Shown here: piece by piece, positions 47,830-58,130 of the stretch | How positions within the stretch are numbered: the stretch's first letter is position 1 | Layout: each line of letters starts with the position of its first letter | Source: Cunninghamia lanceolata | Taxonomy: Eukaryota; Streptophyta; Pinopsida; Cupressales; Cupressaceae | DNA: 64,000 bases | Assembly (NCBI GenBank): GCA_027924645.1 | Contig: BSBN01001687.1 | Coordinates: forward strand, 4,402,001-4,466,000 | Direction of reading: 5' to 3' | Made by a program: the position numbers and the translations under genes | Notes under the pieces: generated by a model | The model's database searches: none | Seen by the model: the letters and a program-made list of their open reading frames with translations, nothing else | What the model was told of the DNA's origin: nothing

Positions 47830-49157
47830 TATTGAAATTGAGAAACAAAGAAAAAGAGACCAAGGATCAACCACATCAATAATTAGTCATTCATCTTTGA
47901 CACATAAATTATTACATTCTATGGCTTTATAAATCCATTCGACACTTACTAACTACCCAAACCACTAACTACCAACTAACCCATAACTAATAACTAACTA
48001 AAAACTAACATCTAATAAATTAACATTGACATGTTAATTTATTATTTATTACATTATTCTATGTCATGTACTAATAAATCCTAACACCCCCCTTTAGTGC
48101 TAACATAGGGACTTTATCCTAGTGCTACAATATCAACAATTTGCTTGTTTCATATTTTCCCCCCTTCAATAATTTTTTTTGGATGTCAGTTTTGAAAGAT
48201 AATGCATCCAAATACAATGTTACAAATACAAAATGTTTTACACTTTTATGGCTCCAAAATCCTTATTTCTCCATTTACATAATGTTTAAAAAAATATTAC
48301 AATTTCACCTCTATCTTGTGCATCTAACTTCTCAATAAATATTAACTACAATCTCAAATAATTTCTATGTTTTGTTCTTCATCCTCTTTCCAAAAAAAAT
48401 TAAATTTCTAAATTTTATTACTAAATAAAAAAGATATCACAGTTTTAGTGAGAATGGTATAATTTTTTTTGCAAAACCAAAGATTTCTCCAACCTTGAAT
48501 GTATAATTTTTTAAAATTTTTTTGATATGAAATGAACAAAATGGAGTGAAAACTATGAAAAGAGTGAACAAGATGGAGAGAGGATAGAAACCAAATGGAT
48601 GAAAAAGATGGAGAAAGAAGAGAAACCAAATGTTGATGGATGATGAATGCCACAGATTTGCATGCAATTTGCATTGCACCTCTGTTGATAAAATGCAATA
48701 ATGAAATGTAGATGGATGATGAGCCATCAGATTTGCACGTGGTCTACACTACTCTATTGAAAAAATGCAAGAATGGTTGATAGATAACAATGAATTTTGC
48801 ATGTGGTCCTCACTACATCATCATTGATCACCACTTTTGAGAAGAAAAGATAAGCAAATGGAGGGTGACCATTGAGATCCAAGACACCTGACTCTGATAT
48901 CATATTGAAAATGTGGCACAATGAAGAAGAGTCCAAGGATCAACCACATCAACAATTAGTCATTCATATTCAACACATAAATGATTACATTCTATGGCTT
49001 TATAAAGCCATTAAACTTACTAACTACCCAAACCACTAACTACCAACTAACCCATAACTAATAACTAACTAAAAACCATCATATATAAAATTAACATTAA
49101 CATGTTAATTTATTATTTATTACATTATTCTATGTCATGCACTAATAATTCCTAACA
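47830..49157 (-). mobile_element. TRIM-like non-autonomous LTR element (1.33 kb)
   Basis: LTRs at 47830-48086 and 48903-49157 (about 255 bp) share TAACTACCCAAACCACTAAC and TAATTTATTATTTATTACAT and end CCTAACA. The right LTR is directly preceded by TGATATCAGAGT on the minus strand, the tRNA-Met primer site with two transitions. The left one is followed by CCCCCCTTT, a minus-strand purine tract. Flanks ATTTA and GTTTA fit a target duplication with one change. The 816-bp interior has no gene, but three diverged repeats with GATGGATGATGA and GATTTGCA at 48632-48832. Confidence 0.85.
48632..48832. repeat. Degenerate internal repeats of the TRIM-like element
   Basis: Three units of about 70-90 bp beginning GT(T/A)GATGGATGATGA or GTTGATAGATAACA, each followed by an (A)GATTTGCA.G or TTTGCATG word. 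Confidence 0.55.
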
Positions 49158-51500
49158 GTTTAGATGGTTGATCTTTGATGTATTGACCATGACTAATGTC
49201 GATTAAAATAGACTCTAGGATGCCTTGCACATGAAGGGCCAATCCTTTTCCTTGATAGTTCATGCTTTTACTTATCTTGTTTGCAATAGGATACTTGTTG
49301 TTATCGAAACATTATGCTATCCTTTTGGTGTCTTACTGAGAAATATTAGAACTTGCTATTGTCTCATCTATGTGTAAGCTTGCCTTGATGAAGGTGGTGG
49401 ATCCTAGTTGATAGGATGCTCGTGATTTCGTGTTGTGTACACTTGTTGCACCAAGCCTTGTTCATTGTTTGTTCCTATTGAACCTTGATCATTTGAATGC
49501 TCAATAGTAGTTTGCTCATTGATATGTTTGATATGATCCATGTTGTTTAATACTTCATTGTCTATGTGTTAAATGGGGAACAAGTGTCTCATCATGGGAT
49601 ATAGATGTTATTTGATGATGGATAGGACAAGGATGGTACTAGAAGACTCTTTGATAGGCCAATAGTTTTTTGGACACAGATGGTACTAGAAGACTCTTTG
49701 ATAGGTCAGATAGATATTGGATTGCATGATGGTGTTTGATTTTGGATGGTACTAGGTGACCTTTGGATATGCTTGGTAGATGTGGGATAAATGAATTCAT
49801 GCTTTCTAGGTAGATGGTTATCCTTTGCTAAGAGTACTTGGATAAAATCCTTCATGGGTTTCTTGGATGGGGTTGGATTGGATTGTGGATGGTATGGTTG
49901 ATATGATTGGTGGTAGGATTGATGGGGTGAGTTGGATTGTAAAGGTTTTGAGGATGAAGGGATTGCATAGGATGTGGAGGCTACAAGATGCTTGCATGAG
50001 GTTGAGATTGGAAATATGGATTGATTATGAGTACCTTGATCTAGACTAGTGCTTTCCTTGTCAAAGGTACCATAAATATGAACAATAGATATGTCTTTAG
50101 GATTTCTATGATAGCTAGTGCTAGCCAGTTCTTAGTTGAATGGATCTTTTATGTTCATGGATGAGAGATGAAATTTTGTGGTAATCTTGCATGAAACATA
50201 ATCTCATCAAGAGTTTCATCATTAGGAATATCATCACCACATGATATTTGTCTTGATCTATAAGACTATCATCATCATTATCAAAGGGATTTTGATTTTG
50301 GTTATATGAGGGGACTCATCAAAACCAAACAGATGCATGATGTTTGATTTGGATTTGAAAAGATTTGATGATGTTGGATGATGGGTTGGATTATGATTTG
50401 ATTACCTTTTTAGATGATTTGGTGGATGTGATTTTGAGACGTTGGGATTCAAGATGATTTGATGGCTTTAGATTTTAATGATTTGGACCTTAAGACTTTT
50501 GTTGATGTCAAAAGATTTTGGAGATTTTGGATTTGATTGGGTCTAAGACTTTAGGCAACTTGATGATGGAATGGATGAAGGTCAAGGGTTCATGGCACTG
50601 GATTCTTTATTGGATGTTGGTTGAGCTGGATTGTATGAGATTTGATTTAGTGGAACTTGGCTTGATTGGGATTGGATTAGGTGCAAAGATCTTGGAATGA
50701 TGATTAATTTGTAATATAGGATTAAGGTATAAGATCTTGGACAAGGATTTGATTTAGTTTTGGGGTGAAAGACCCTGTTTGATTTGGATGATGAATTCTT
50801 GATGGGATGGTTTGATTGGATAAATATAGGAGATTTTGCTTGATGATTTCTTTTGATTGGATAAGATAAGATGTGATGATTGATTGGCTGATTAGGTTTG
50901 ATGTTGATGATTGGATGGACTAAGGTTTAGACTGATATTTGATGGATGGATGAAGATTTGGAATGAGAATTTAAATGGAATAGGATTTATAATGATGATT
51001 GAATGAGGTTTGATAAGGTTTACGACCCTTGAGATATTTGATGATGAATTGGGGTTAAAGGATGAAGTTTGATATGTGAAATCGATTAGATTGGTGATAA
51101 TTAGGTGTTGATTGAATTTTGACTGAATTGGAATGGATGGTCCAGGATTGATTAGGATTGAGATTGAGTGATTTTGATTTGAGGTAATGGATTGGATTGG
51201 ATTTGGTGAGTTGGATGTTGATTTGGGATTAGGATTAGGAATTGGAGTTGTGATTTTAGGAGTTGGATTTTACAAGGATGAAGTTGGCTTTGATTTGGAT
51301 GACCTGGGAGATGGTTTGATTAGGATTTAGGATGCAAATTTGAATTTGGTAAGGATTATGTTGTTTTATTGGGCATGTGATTATGATTTGAAGATATGGA
51401 TTAATAATGCCTTCAACTATTTGCAAGGGGATTTGGGTTATGGTTCTTTCAAAGTTGGATTTCAAACTTGAGATGTTCAAGATTGGAAATGTTTAAATTT
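49158..51500. repeat. G+T-rich low-complexity domain of the gypsy 3' region
   Basis: The plus strand is strikingly poor in C, with endless GATTTGGAT / GGATTGGATT words. The same texture occurs at 37.4-39.8 kb on the other side of the insertions. A tandem ATGGTACTAGAAGACTCTTT occurs at 49633 and 49680, with a third degenerate copy at 49746. Minus-strand frames (51256-51480) and plus-strand frames (49867-50049, 50518-50700) stay open for compositional reasons. I call no genes here. Confidence 0.7.
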
Positions 51501-51639
51501 TGGACACAGGATTGTTAGATGATTGTTTGCAAGAGGACACATTAGACACAACAAGCACATTCGTATGAGCATGGATGTAAAGGATGTTGATTAGCTCAAC
51601 ACATGGTGACACTTCAAGAACATTAACAAGCTATTCTAT

Positions 51640-52635
51640 TCTTGAATGGGTGTATCAATATTTGTGGGCTCACCAATATACTATCTACCAAGTTATGGAT
51701 AGATAGGGAATACAAAGTCACCTATACACCCCTTACTGTAGAGGATAAGGTCCTTCCCACATTGAGCTCTATCTCTACAAATAAGTATGGTGCAAGTAAC
51801 TTCTTAGGGCTAACTTGTTACCAGTGTATCATGAAAAAAGATGGCTGAAAGGTCTTATCTAAGTTGAACAAGGTTCTAGGGGATGTTCTTATTTATATTC
51901 TAGGTACATGGGGTCAACATATATGAACTTGAGCCCATCTACAAGAATGTGGAATAAGTGAAAGCAAATTCTGGTTCACCTTGTGTCCTAACAAAAAGGG
52001 CCCCCAAGGCTGCACCAAACACGATGGTCCTCCTTTTTGGTATAATTTTTTCTCTCCCCCCTTTGTATACCTTGTTGGTTCCCAAAACAATAGCAATAAA
52101 AAACTCTAAAACATTTCTAAATCACCTAGGCCAGGGATGTCGTCAGGGTGATAGAAAAAGGTTTATTGACAAGTTAGGGGCAATTTTGGCCAACTCACAG
52201 GAGTGAGTAGGCTCCTCTACTCTTTGAGCTTAACTTAAACTTTGGAGGGATAATCCAAGGGATATACCTAAGAAAGTATTGACTTCAAAACCAGATGAAC
52301 AACTCAAAATATTTGAACAACCAAACCCAAATCGCTTTCTTAGCCCCAAATTTGTCACTGAGCTAAGAATTAATGGTTGTTATAAGACCCCTATATAGTT
52401 GATGAGGGCAATCCTACAAAATGAGGATGCATTTGGAAATACTAATGTGTCTAAAGATATGTATATGAAGTTTGGTTTTAAAAGCTTGGGTGATCATAGG
52501 CTACTTAGACTGGTGCCTATTCATTGGGCTACAGAGTCTCACATTCAACAGAGTACAACTACAAAGAAATATATGACTACCTATTTGAAGATTCAAATGC
52601 ATGAAAATCAATACCAAACCACTGAGAATGCTTAA
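51640..52635 (+). pseudogene. Decayed ORF in opposite orientation to the gypsy pol
   Basis: Plus-strand stretches TKLWIDREYKVTYTPL and EDKVLPTLSSISTNKYGASN, then after one stop KVLSKLNKVLGDVLIYILGT, look like real protein rather than low-complexity sequence. Later frames at 51958-52206 and 52399-52635 (ending NQYQTTENA) may be further parts after shifts. It lies between pol and the 3' LTR, antisense to them. Some Tat-lineage elements carry an extra antisense ORF at this place. I recognise no domain, so function is unknown. Confidence 0.5.
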
Positions 52636-52639
52636 TAAT

Positions 52640-53480
52640 CCAACACCACACCATGTTCTTCCTTATGCAATACTGAAATGATCATTTATAGAAATTGGAA
52701 ATGAATTAAGAGCTATCACACTTATCCAAATCATAACTTACATTCACACCACTAAATGTGGCAAGAGCAAACTATAACTGCGATTAAGTTTCCTAAGAAG
52801 AACATCTACAAAAATGGAGAAAAACAATGATTCTATACAAAGATTACAAAATATCTAACATACATTTCACAATTGTTTCATGAAAAAAAAAAAACTACAA
52901 AGATGATCTTTTCTTTTCTGCCTTTGGATCTTAGAACCTGCTGAGAGAACAATGCCCAATTGATCAACCCTTAATGCATCAAAAACATATGCATACATAG
53001 CAACTCATCTCAATGCGTCCTTCCAAGCACTGCACTCAGTCAATGAGTACACCCATGCTTCATTGAATTCGACTCACTATAATGTATAAAAATCAGCACG
53101 TTTGGAAGCCTTCCCATTCCATGACAACTCTAAAAATTGGCCCTAGAAGATTTCCCACATGCCTTGGGTACTTGGAGAAATAATGAGGGAAGGCTTGAGT
53201 CCACTTCCTGATAGTTGCAACATTAATTTCATCTACTTTGTCCTCCATGAGTACCTGTGCATTGAAGAATTTCACTGTGCTACCCACTTGAATGGCCTTG
53301 TTATGTAGGATCATTAATTTTGGGTACAAATATATATACACAATCTTGCAATCATGGAGCAACTTAAGGGAATCACCACATAAATCTTTTACAACACTTT
53401 AAAAGTGTTGTCCAATTTTAACTTGCAGACCCCCTTTGAAATTGATGCATTTGAAGAATTCAAACACTCAGCCTAGTTAT
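52640..53480. other. No recognisable gene
   Basis: Noncoding AT-rich stretch. The 89-codon minus frame at 53093-53362 has no recognised similarity. Confidence 0.35.
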
Positions 53481-54420
53481 CTTCATTTCCCTTCTATCAC
53501 AAATATGGTCAGGGAGCCTCTTAGTCGGTGAACTTTCAAATTCACAAACTTATCCTCCCCCCAACACATGCCTTTAGCCTTATTTTTCTTCTTTATCTCT
53601 TTAATCGATGAATTTATCTTTTTACGAACCATGGAAAATTCCTTTTCCTTATACTTTGCCTCATCTTCATCTTTGGCCTCTCTTTTGCCTTATTGGAAAA
53701 AATTGAAAATGACGAACCACACTTTCTCTTCTTTTCTCTTCCTTTTCCACCTTTTTCATTTCTATCGGTGAGTCTTCCCTTTGTTAAACTTTCTCCATTT
53801 GCCACTTCTTACCTGACTATTCTTTTCTTTCTTGATCCCTTTGTTGGGGAAAATGTCCCATAGTGAACTAGGTTATTAACGAACCCACTGGTTCATGAAC
53901 CAAGCCTTTCGTTGTTAAATACTTGCGTTAACATTTTCTTTGATATCTCCCTTGTCAGCAAATTTCTTTTCTAACAAACCTCATCCTTTATCACCCTTTT
54001 TCCTTTGATACGGTCTCTTCCATCTCTCCCTTTGTCAGGAAAAGGTTTGTCAGTGAACCTCTTGTTGACAAAACCAAGAGTTCATGAAATCAAGGCTTCC
54101 CTGATGAAGACCTGCTTGCCATAAACTTTAGAACATTTCTTCTTGCCTTAGAAAAAATTTTCCCTTTCACTGCTGCCTTCCGTTGAAGCCGCCTCGTCTT
54201 ATCGAAAAATTTACCAATTGGAAAACTTGGCGGTCGACGAACCTAATGGTTCACAAACCACCAACTTTGCCAACAAAGGAACAACACTGACCCCTTGTTC
54301 CTTAGAACAATTTTCCTTTGCTTTCTTGGTTTCTTTATTAACAAATTAGGAAAACCGCAAACCTAAAGGTTAGTTTAGGAAATTGTCGATTTTCTAACAA
54401 AGGGACAAAATGAACAAATT
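53480..54420. repeat. Degenerate tandem repeats, spacing about 120-185 bp
   Basis: A motif like GAACC.A..GGTTCA..AACCA recurs at about 53878, 54055, 54238 and 54360, each followed by a TTTCCTTTG or TCTTTG..CTTGCC-like stretch. Weaker units appear from about 53520. It is positioned just downstream of the gypsy integrase gene, where Tat-lineage elements often accumulate tandem repeats. Confidence 0.5.
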
Positions 54421-54814
54421 TTTACAAGGAAGAACATACAACAATGAGGGGAAGAATTATACTTAGAAAGTTTTTGAAAGAAAACCCTTATAAAATATCT
54501 CAGATTGGATCTAAATAAGGGATTTTGACTGTAAAGGCACAAACTAGGAATTTTAGATTTTGGGGCAATAATAATGCATGTTTGGGAGTTGATTTTATAG
54601 GTGCCAACACTGGCTCTGGTTTGGGATGTGTGACAAGCAATGTCACAAGGATCTCAGATCTCTAGGCAGACCAAAAACACAAAACACACAAAGGAAAAAC
54701 ACAGAACGTATTTACAACAAAGGCTTATATACAAGACAAAATACATTCATAAGCATGAGAGCACAAAAATAGTTGTCTGTATTCAAAATTTTAAGGGCAA
54801 CACCACTTACGAAA

Positions 54815-56600
54815 AGTAAAGCTTCATATACTATCAGTGAATGAGCGTCTCCAGAAGTTTTCCCTCCATATTCCTGATGTAATATGTGTTCTAGCCAGCG
54901 TTTTCATCAATTTGATACAGGTCCAACCATAAGGGTTCAAATTTTCCATGCTTTCCCTTGTCCTCTAATTTTTCATTCCAAAGGAGAATTAGATCACCTC
55001 TGTGAAAGCTTCTTTTGATTATTTTCTTGTTGAACAAATGCTCAAATTTTTGCTATTGCAGCAATTTTTTTATCATGTGCCATTCTTCTAATTTCATCCA
55101 ACTCTATCTTGATTCATTTATTCTTAATGCCAAAAAATCATCCCCATCCTCTCCTATTTGTTACAACAGTTGATACACAGGCAACTCTAATGACATTGGT
55201 TGTTTTGCCTCTAACCCATTTAATAGTTCAAAAGGGCTCTTGCTTGTAGCACGTTTTTAGGTGATCCTTTCAGCCCAAGTTGTATACTTCAACTTGTCAT
55301 CCCACCTCTTCTTGTTCAGATCTAAAGTCCTCTTCAAAATCTTCACAAGACTCTTATTATTAGACTTAGCTTGTCTATTGCTCTATGGATTGTATGGTGA
55401 TGAGTGAATCAACTTGATTCCATACTTGGAACACATATCCATTATATCTTGATATTTGAAGCACATGGCATTGTCTGCAATAATTCTGGATGACACTCCA
55501 AATCTAGTTAACACATTGTTTACAAGGAACTCAATCACTACCTTGGATGTGGCATTGCGAGTGGGGATAGCCTCTACCCACTTGGTGAAATAGTTAGTGG
55601 CCACAACGATCCACTTAAATCCATTGCTAGATTTTTTTCTAAATTTCCCCCTATAAAATCAATGCCCCATTGCTAAAATGGTGCTTCAATTGTGACTGAC
55701 AAAAGGTGTAATGCTCCAGTGAATTTCATCTTGCTAGAGAAACATTGGCAAGTATCACATTTTCTGACTTGTTTCACAACATCTTTAAAGATACTCAACC
55801 ACCAAAAACCTTCCCTAATAATCTTATGCATTGTGGTTTTGGCATGGAAGTGCCCGACACACATTCTTTGGTGATATTCCTTAATAACTTCCTCAAAATG
55901 TCTCTGGTCTAGACACTTCAACAACATTCCCTCATGGATTTTCCACATTAAAACACCTTGAATCAAAAAATACTTCTGAGAATGGAGCTTAAGCATCCTC
56001 TGCTGAGTCACATTCATGCCTGGGGGGCAATGCATGTTGACAAGATAAAAGATAATATCTTTATACCATAGATCATTTGCCAATATACATATATCAACAG
56101 ATGTAATAGAATCTACCTCATTTACCTCAGCTACCTCTAAGTTGGAATTAGCCATCAACTTAGCTAAATAGTTTGGTGACCTGCACCTCAGTTTCATACT
56201 CTTGGATCTTGTTGATCCATCTGCATCTTCTTCTAGAAGCCTTCTACTATGTGAAAATATCTTTCATAGTAGAATGAGGCACATATGCAATTGTCTTTGC
56301 ACCCATAAGGTATGGTCTGAAATTTTTGACTGCTTTAACTAAAGTATATGCATGCTTTTCCATAATTAAATAATTTAATTCAACAACTTGCAAAGACTTG
56401 CTAAAGAATCCTATTGGCTACTTAAATCTGTCACCATTTTTTTGCAAAAATACATCAACAATAGTATAATATGAAGCAAAAGAGAAGAGTTGGAAGGGCT
56501 TGGAGTAATTTGTCCTTAATAGTACTGGTGCATTCTTTAGGGCCTCCTTTATATCTATTAGGTCTAAAAAATGCAGGTTGCTAATCCTAAGAGGATGCCA
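54815..56600 (-). pseudogene. Ty3/gypsy RNase H and integrase, Tat/Athila-like, broken
   Basis: RNase H: IKEALKNAPVLL, PIGFFSKSLQVVELNYLIME and KHAYTLVKAVKNFRPYLMGA. Linker: LWYKDIIFYLVNMHCPPGMN. Integrase zinc finger: H of GHFHAKTTMHKI and CDTCQ. Core: TKWVEAIPTRNATSK and RFGVSSRIIADNAMCF. In the block after SSPYNP the catalytic glutamate is lysine (QAKSNNKSLVK). C-terminus: IIKRSFHRGDLILLWNEKL, EDKGKHGKFEPLW. No chromodomain follows, which separates it from the chromovirus at 57.8-63.4 kb. It carries several stops and a frameshift, and is truncated upstream within the RT-RNase H junction. Confidence 0.88.
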
Positions 56601-57650
56601 GGCTCTATGCTTAAATTTACAACATTTTTAAACTAACGCGACAGAGTTAACCTCTAGGGTTTGATGACTCCTTGCACTTTAGGTCCTGCTAAACCTAGGC
56701 GGGTGAACCTTGAAAATTAAAGCAGATTGAGTGTAAGTATTTTGACTAAGTAAATGGATCTACCTATAGTGGCAAATGGTGTAGAATAGATGAGAACTTG
56801 CTAATTAATCCTATATCTAATATCTGACGGATGATTGGTATAACTTGTATAAGCAATATCAAGGTAAATTTTACAACTGTGATTAACTAATAAAGGGCTT
56901 TTAAATGATGAATTGAGATGAGACCAGTGCCTTGTTGGGTAAACAGAGTCAAATGGAAGACAAAGACTGGTGGCTTATAGTGGGTGATAACTCTAACTGT
57001 TTGGCACAATACTTTGGTTTATAACTTGTATAAACGTGTAGAGAAATGATTGTCAGACTCTTCTTAATAATTCAATTGATAGAATCAAATTTCTTATTAT
57101 TCACCAGAAGGAAATTTAATCCTTTCTTGAAGGAACCAATTGAATGAAATATACAAGAATAACAGATAATATCAACTTGGAGACAGGATGACAATCTTAA
57201 TTATATGGTTCTTCTTAATAATCCAAATTAACACTTCTAGATTACTGTGACTGACTAGAAGGATTTTAATTCCTTTTTAAGGAAACTAATTAATCAAATG
57301 ACACAAGTACAACAAATGTGCATTGACAAATTAAATATATACTTGATATATCAATTTGAATAATAGGGAAATATTTAAGCTGGAGACAACCAAATAACTA
57401 AATAGCTTCAACAAACAATTGATGCCAGTATGAGTCCATAGAATTAGAGGTCTTCTATTAACTTCCTAAATATAATAGTTGCAACATGGTCTTTAAAATA
57501 TTGTAAACTTCATATATTTTCTCCTACTACTGATAACATTTCAGCATCATATGTTCAACTTATATAGAAATATTTATGAAGAGACATAACTCTTCAAAAT
57601 GTCTTTTGGGAATTAACAAGATTAACATAACAACAATAAAGATAACAATG
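56601..57650. other. Noncoding stretch with a diverged internal duplication
   Basis: No gene. Blocks at about 57058-57188 and 57206-57388 share TTCTTCTTAATAATYCAA, AGAAGGA..TTTAAT and TCCTTT..AAGGAA, then GGAGACA. It lies between the gypsy pol ruin and the 3' end of the coiled-coil ORF. Which element owns it is unclear. Confidence 0.45.
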
Positions 57651-57770
57651 CTAAGCTCTACTCAACCATAGGTATGTTTGAGAAATGTGGTCTAAGTACT
57701 CCTGGCTGCAATGTGTATCAGCAAACTCAATGGCCTTTCTCGTGATCACGTCCATCATTACCATCTTTTC
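57651..57770 (-). pseudogene. C-terminal end of a coiled-coil ORF (split by the chromovirus)
   Basis: Reads KMVMMDVITRKAIEFADTHC and on to a stop at 57651. It continues the frame that ends at 63384 (SGEAYKHLE) once the 5.6 kb insertion and one copy of the 5-bp duplication are removed. See 63384-64000. Confidence 0.7.
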
Positions 57771-58130
57771 TGTGATGAAACAACTTGCACAATATCTGAA
57801 TATAATAGAAACTATGCTGCAAATACTTGATAATAATATGCCACTTCGAGGGGGCAACCTCCTAATCCTCTTCGAGGGGGATACCTCCAATAGTCTTCAG
57901 TAAGAACACAATACTCAATATGATATGAAATGAGACTCACTACTTCCTATATATACCTATTTATGCCTAGGATATCACCTAGGCCTACTTAGATAGCCCT
58001 ATAGAAGCCTTAGGCCAACCTAAACAACTAAATAATAATATAATAATGATAATATGACTTAATTAGGAGTTAAGATAGCCACAAGCTGACTATTCATAAC
58101 CCTATGTACACCAATATTAAGGGCGTAGCA
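57771..58130 (-). repeat. 3' LTR of the chromovirus
   Basis: 360 bp. TATATATA on the minus strand near 57948-57956 is the likely promoter box. Contains doubled CTTCGAGGGGG words. Confidence 0.93.

Larger units (their letters stand above)
37697..56600 (-). mobile_element. 3' half of a giant Tat/Ogre-like Ty3/gypsy element with two nested insertions
   Basis: Reading on the minus strand: RNase H and integrase (56600-54815), a degenerate repeat zone (54420-53480), an opposite-strand reading frame (51640-52635), a compositionally biased repeat-rich region (51500-37713), then the purine tract and LTR start. Two insertions account for 8.9 kb (39795-47381 and 47830-49157), leaving about 10 kb of this element. 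Long, repeat-rich 3' regions and opposite-strand extra ORFs are described for the Tat lineage. The sequence breaks at about 56600, so gag, protease and most of RT are missing. Joining the two ends as one element is my inference from strand, order and composition. Confidence 0.6.

Noticed and set aside
51256..51480. Minus-strand 74-codon Asn/Ile/Gln-rich frame
   Set aside because: Open only because the plus strand is poor in C, so minus-strand stops are rare.
57651..57890. Minus-strand 79-codon frame crossing the chromovirus 3' LTR edge
   Set aside because: Its first half is LTR sequence. Only the part after 57770 belongs to the split coiled-coil ORF.
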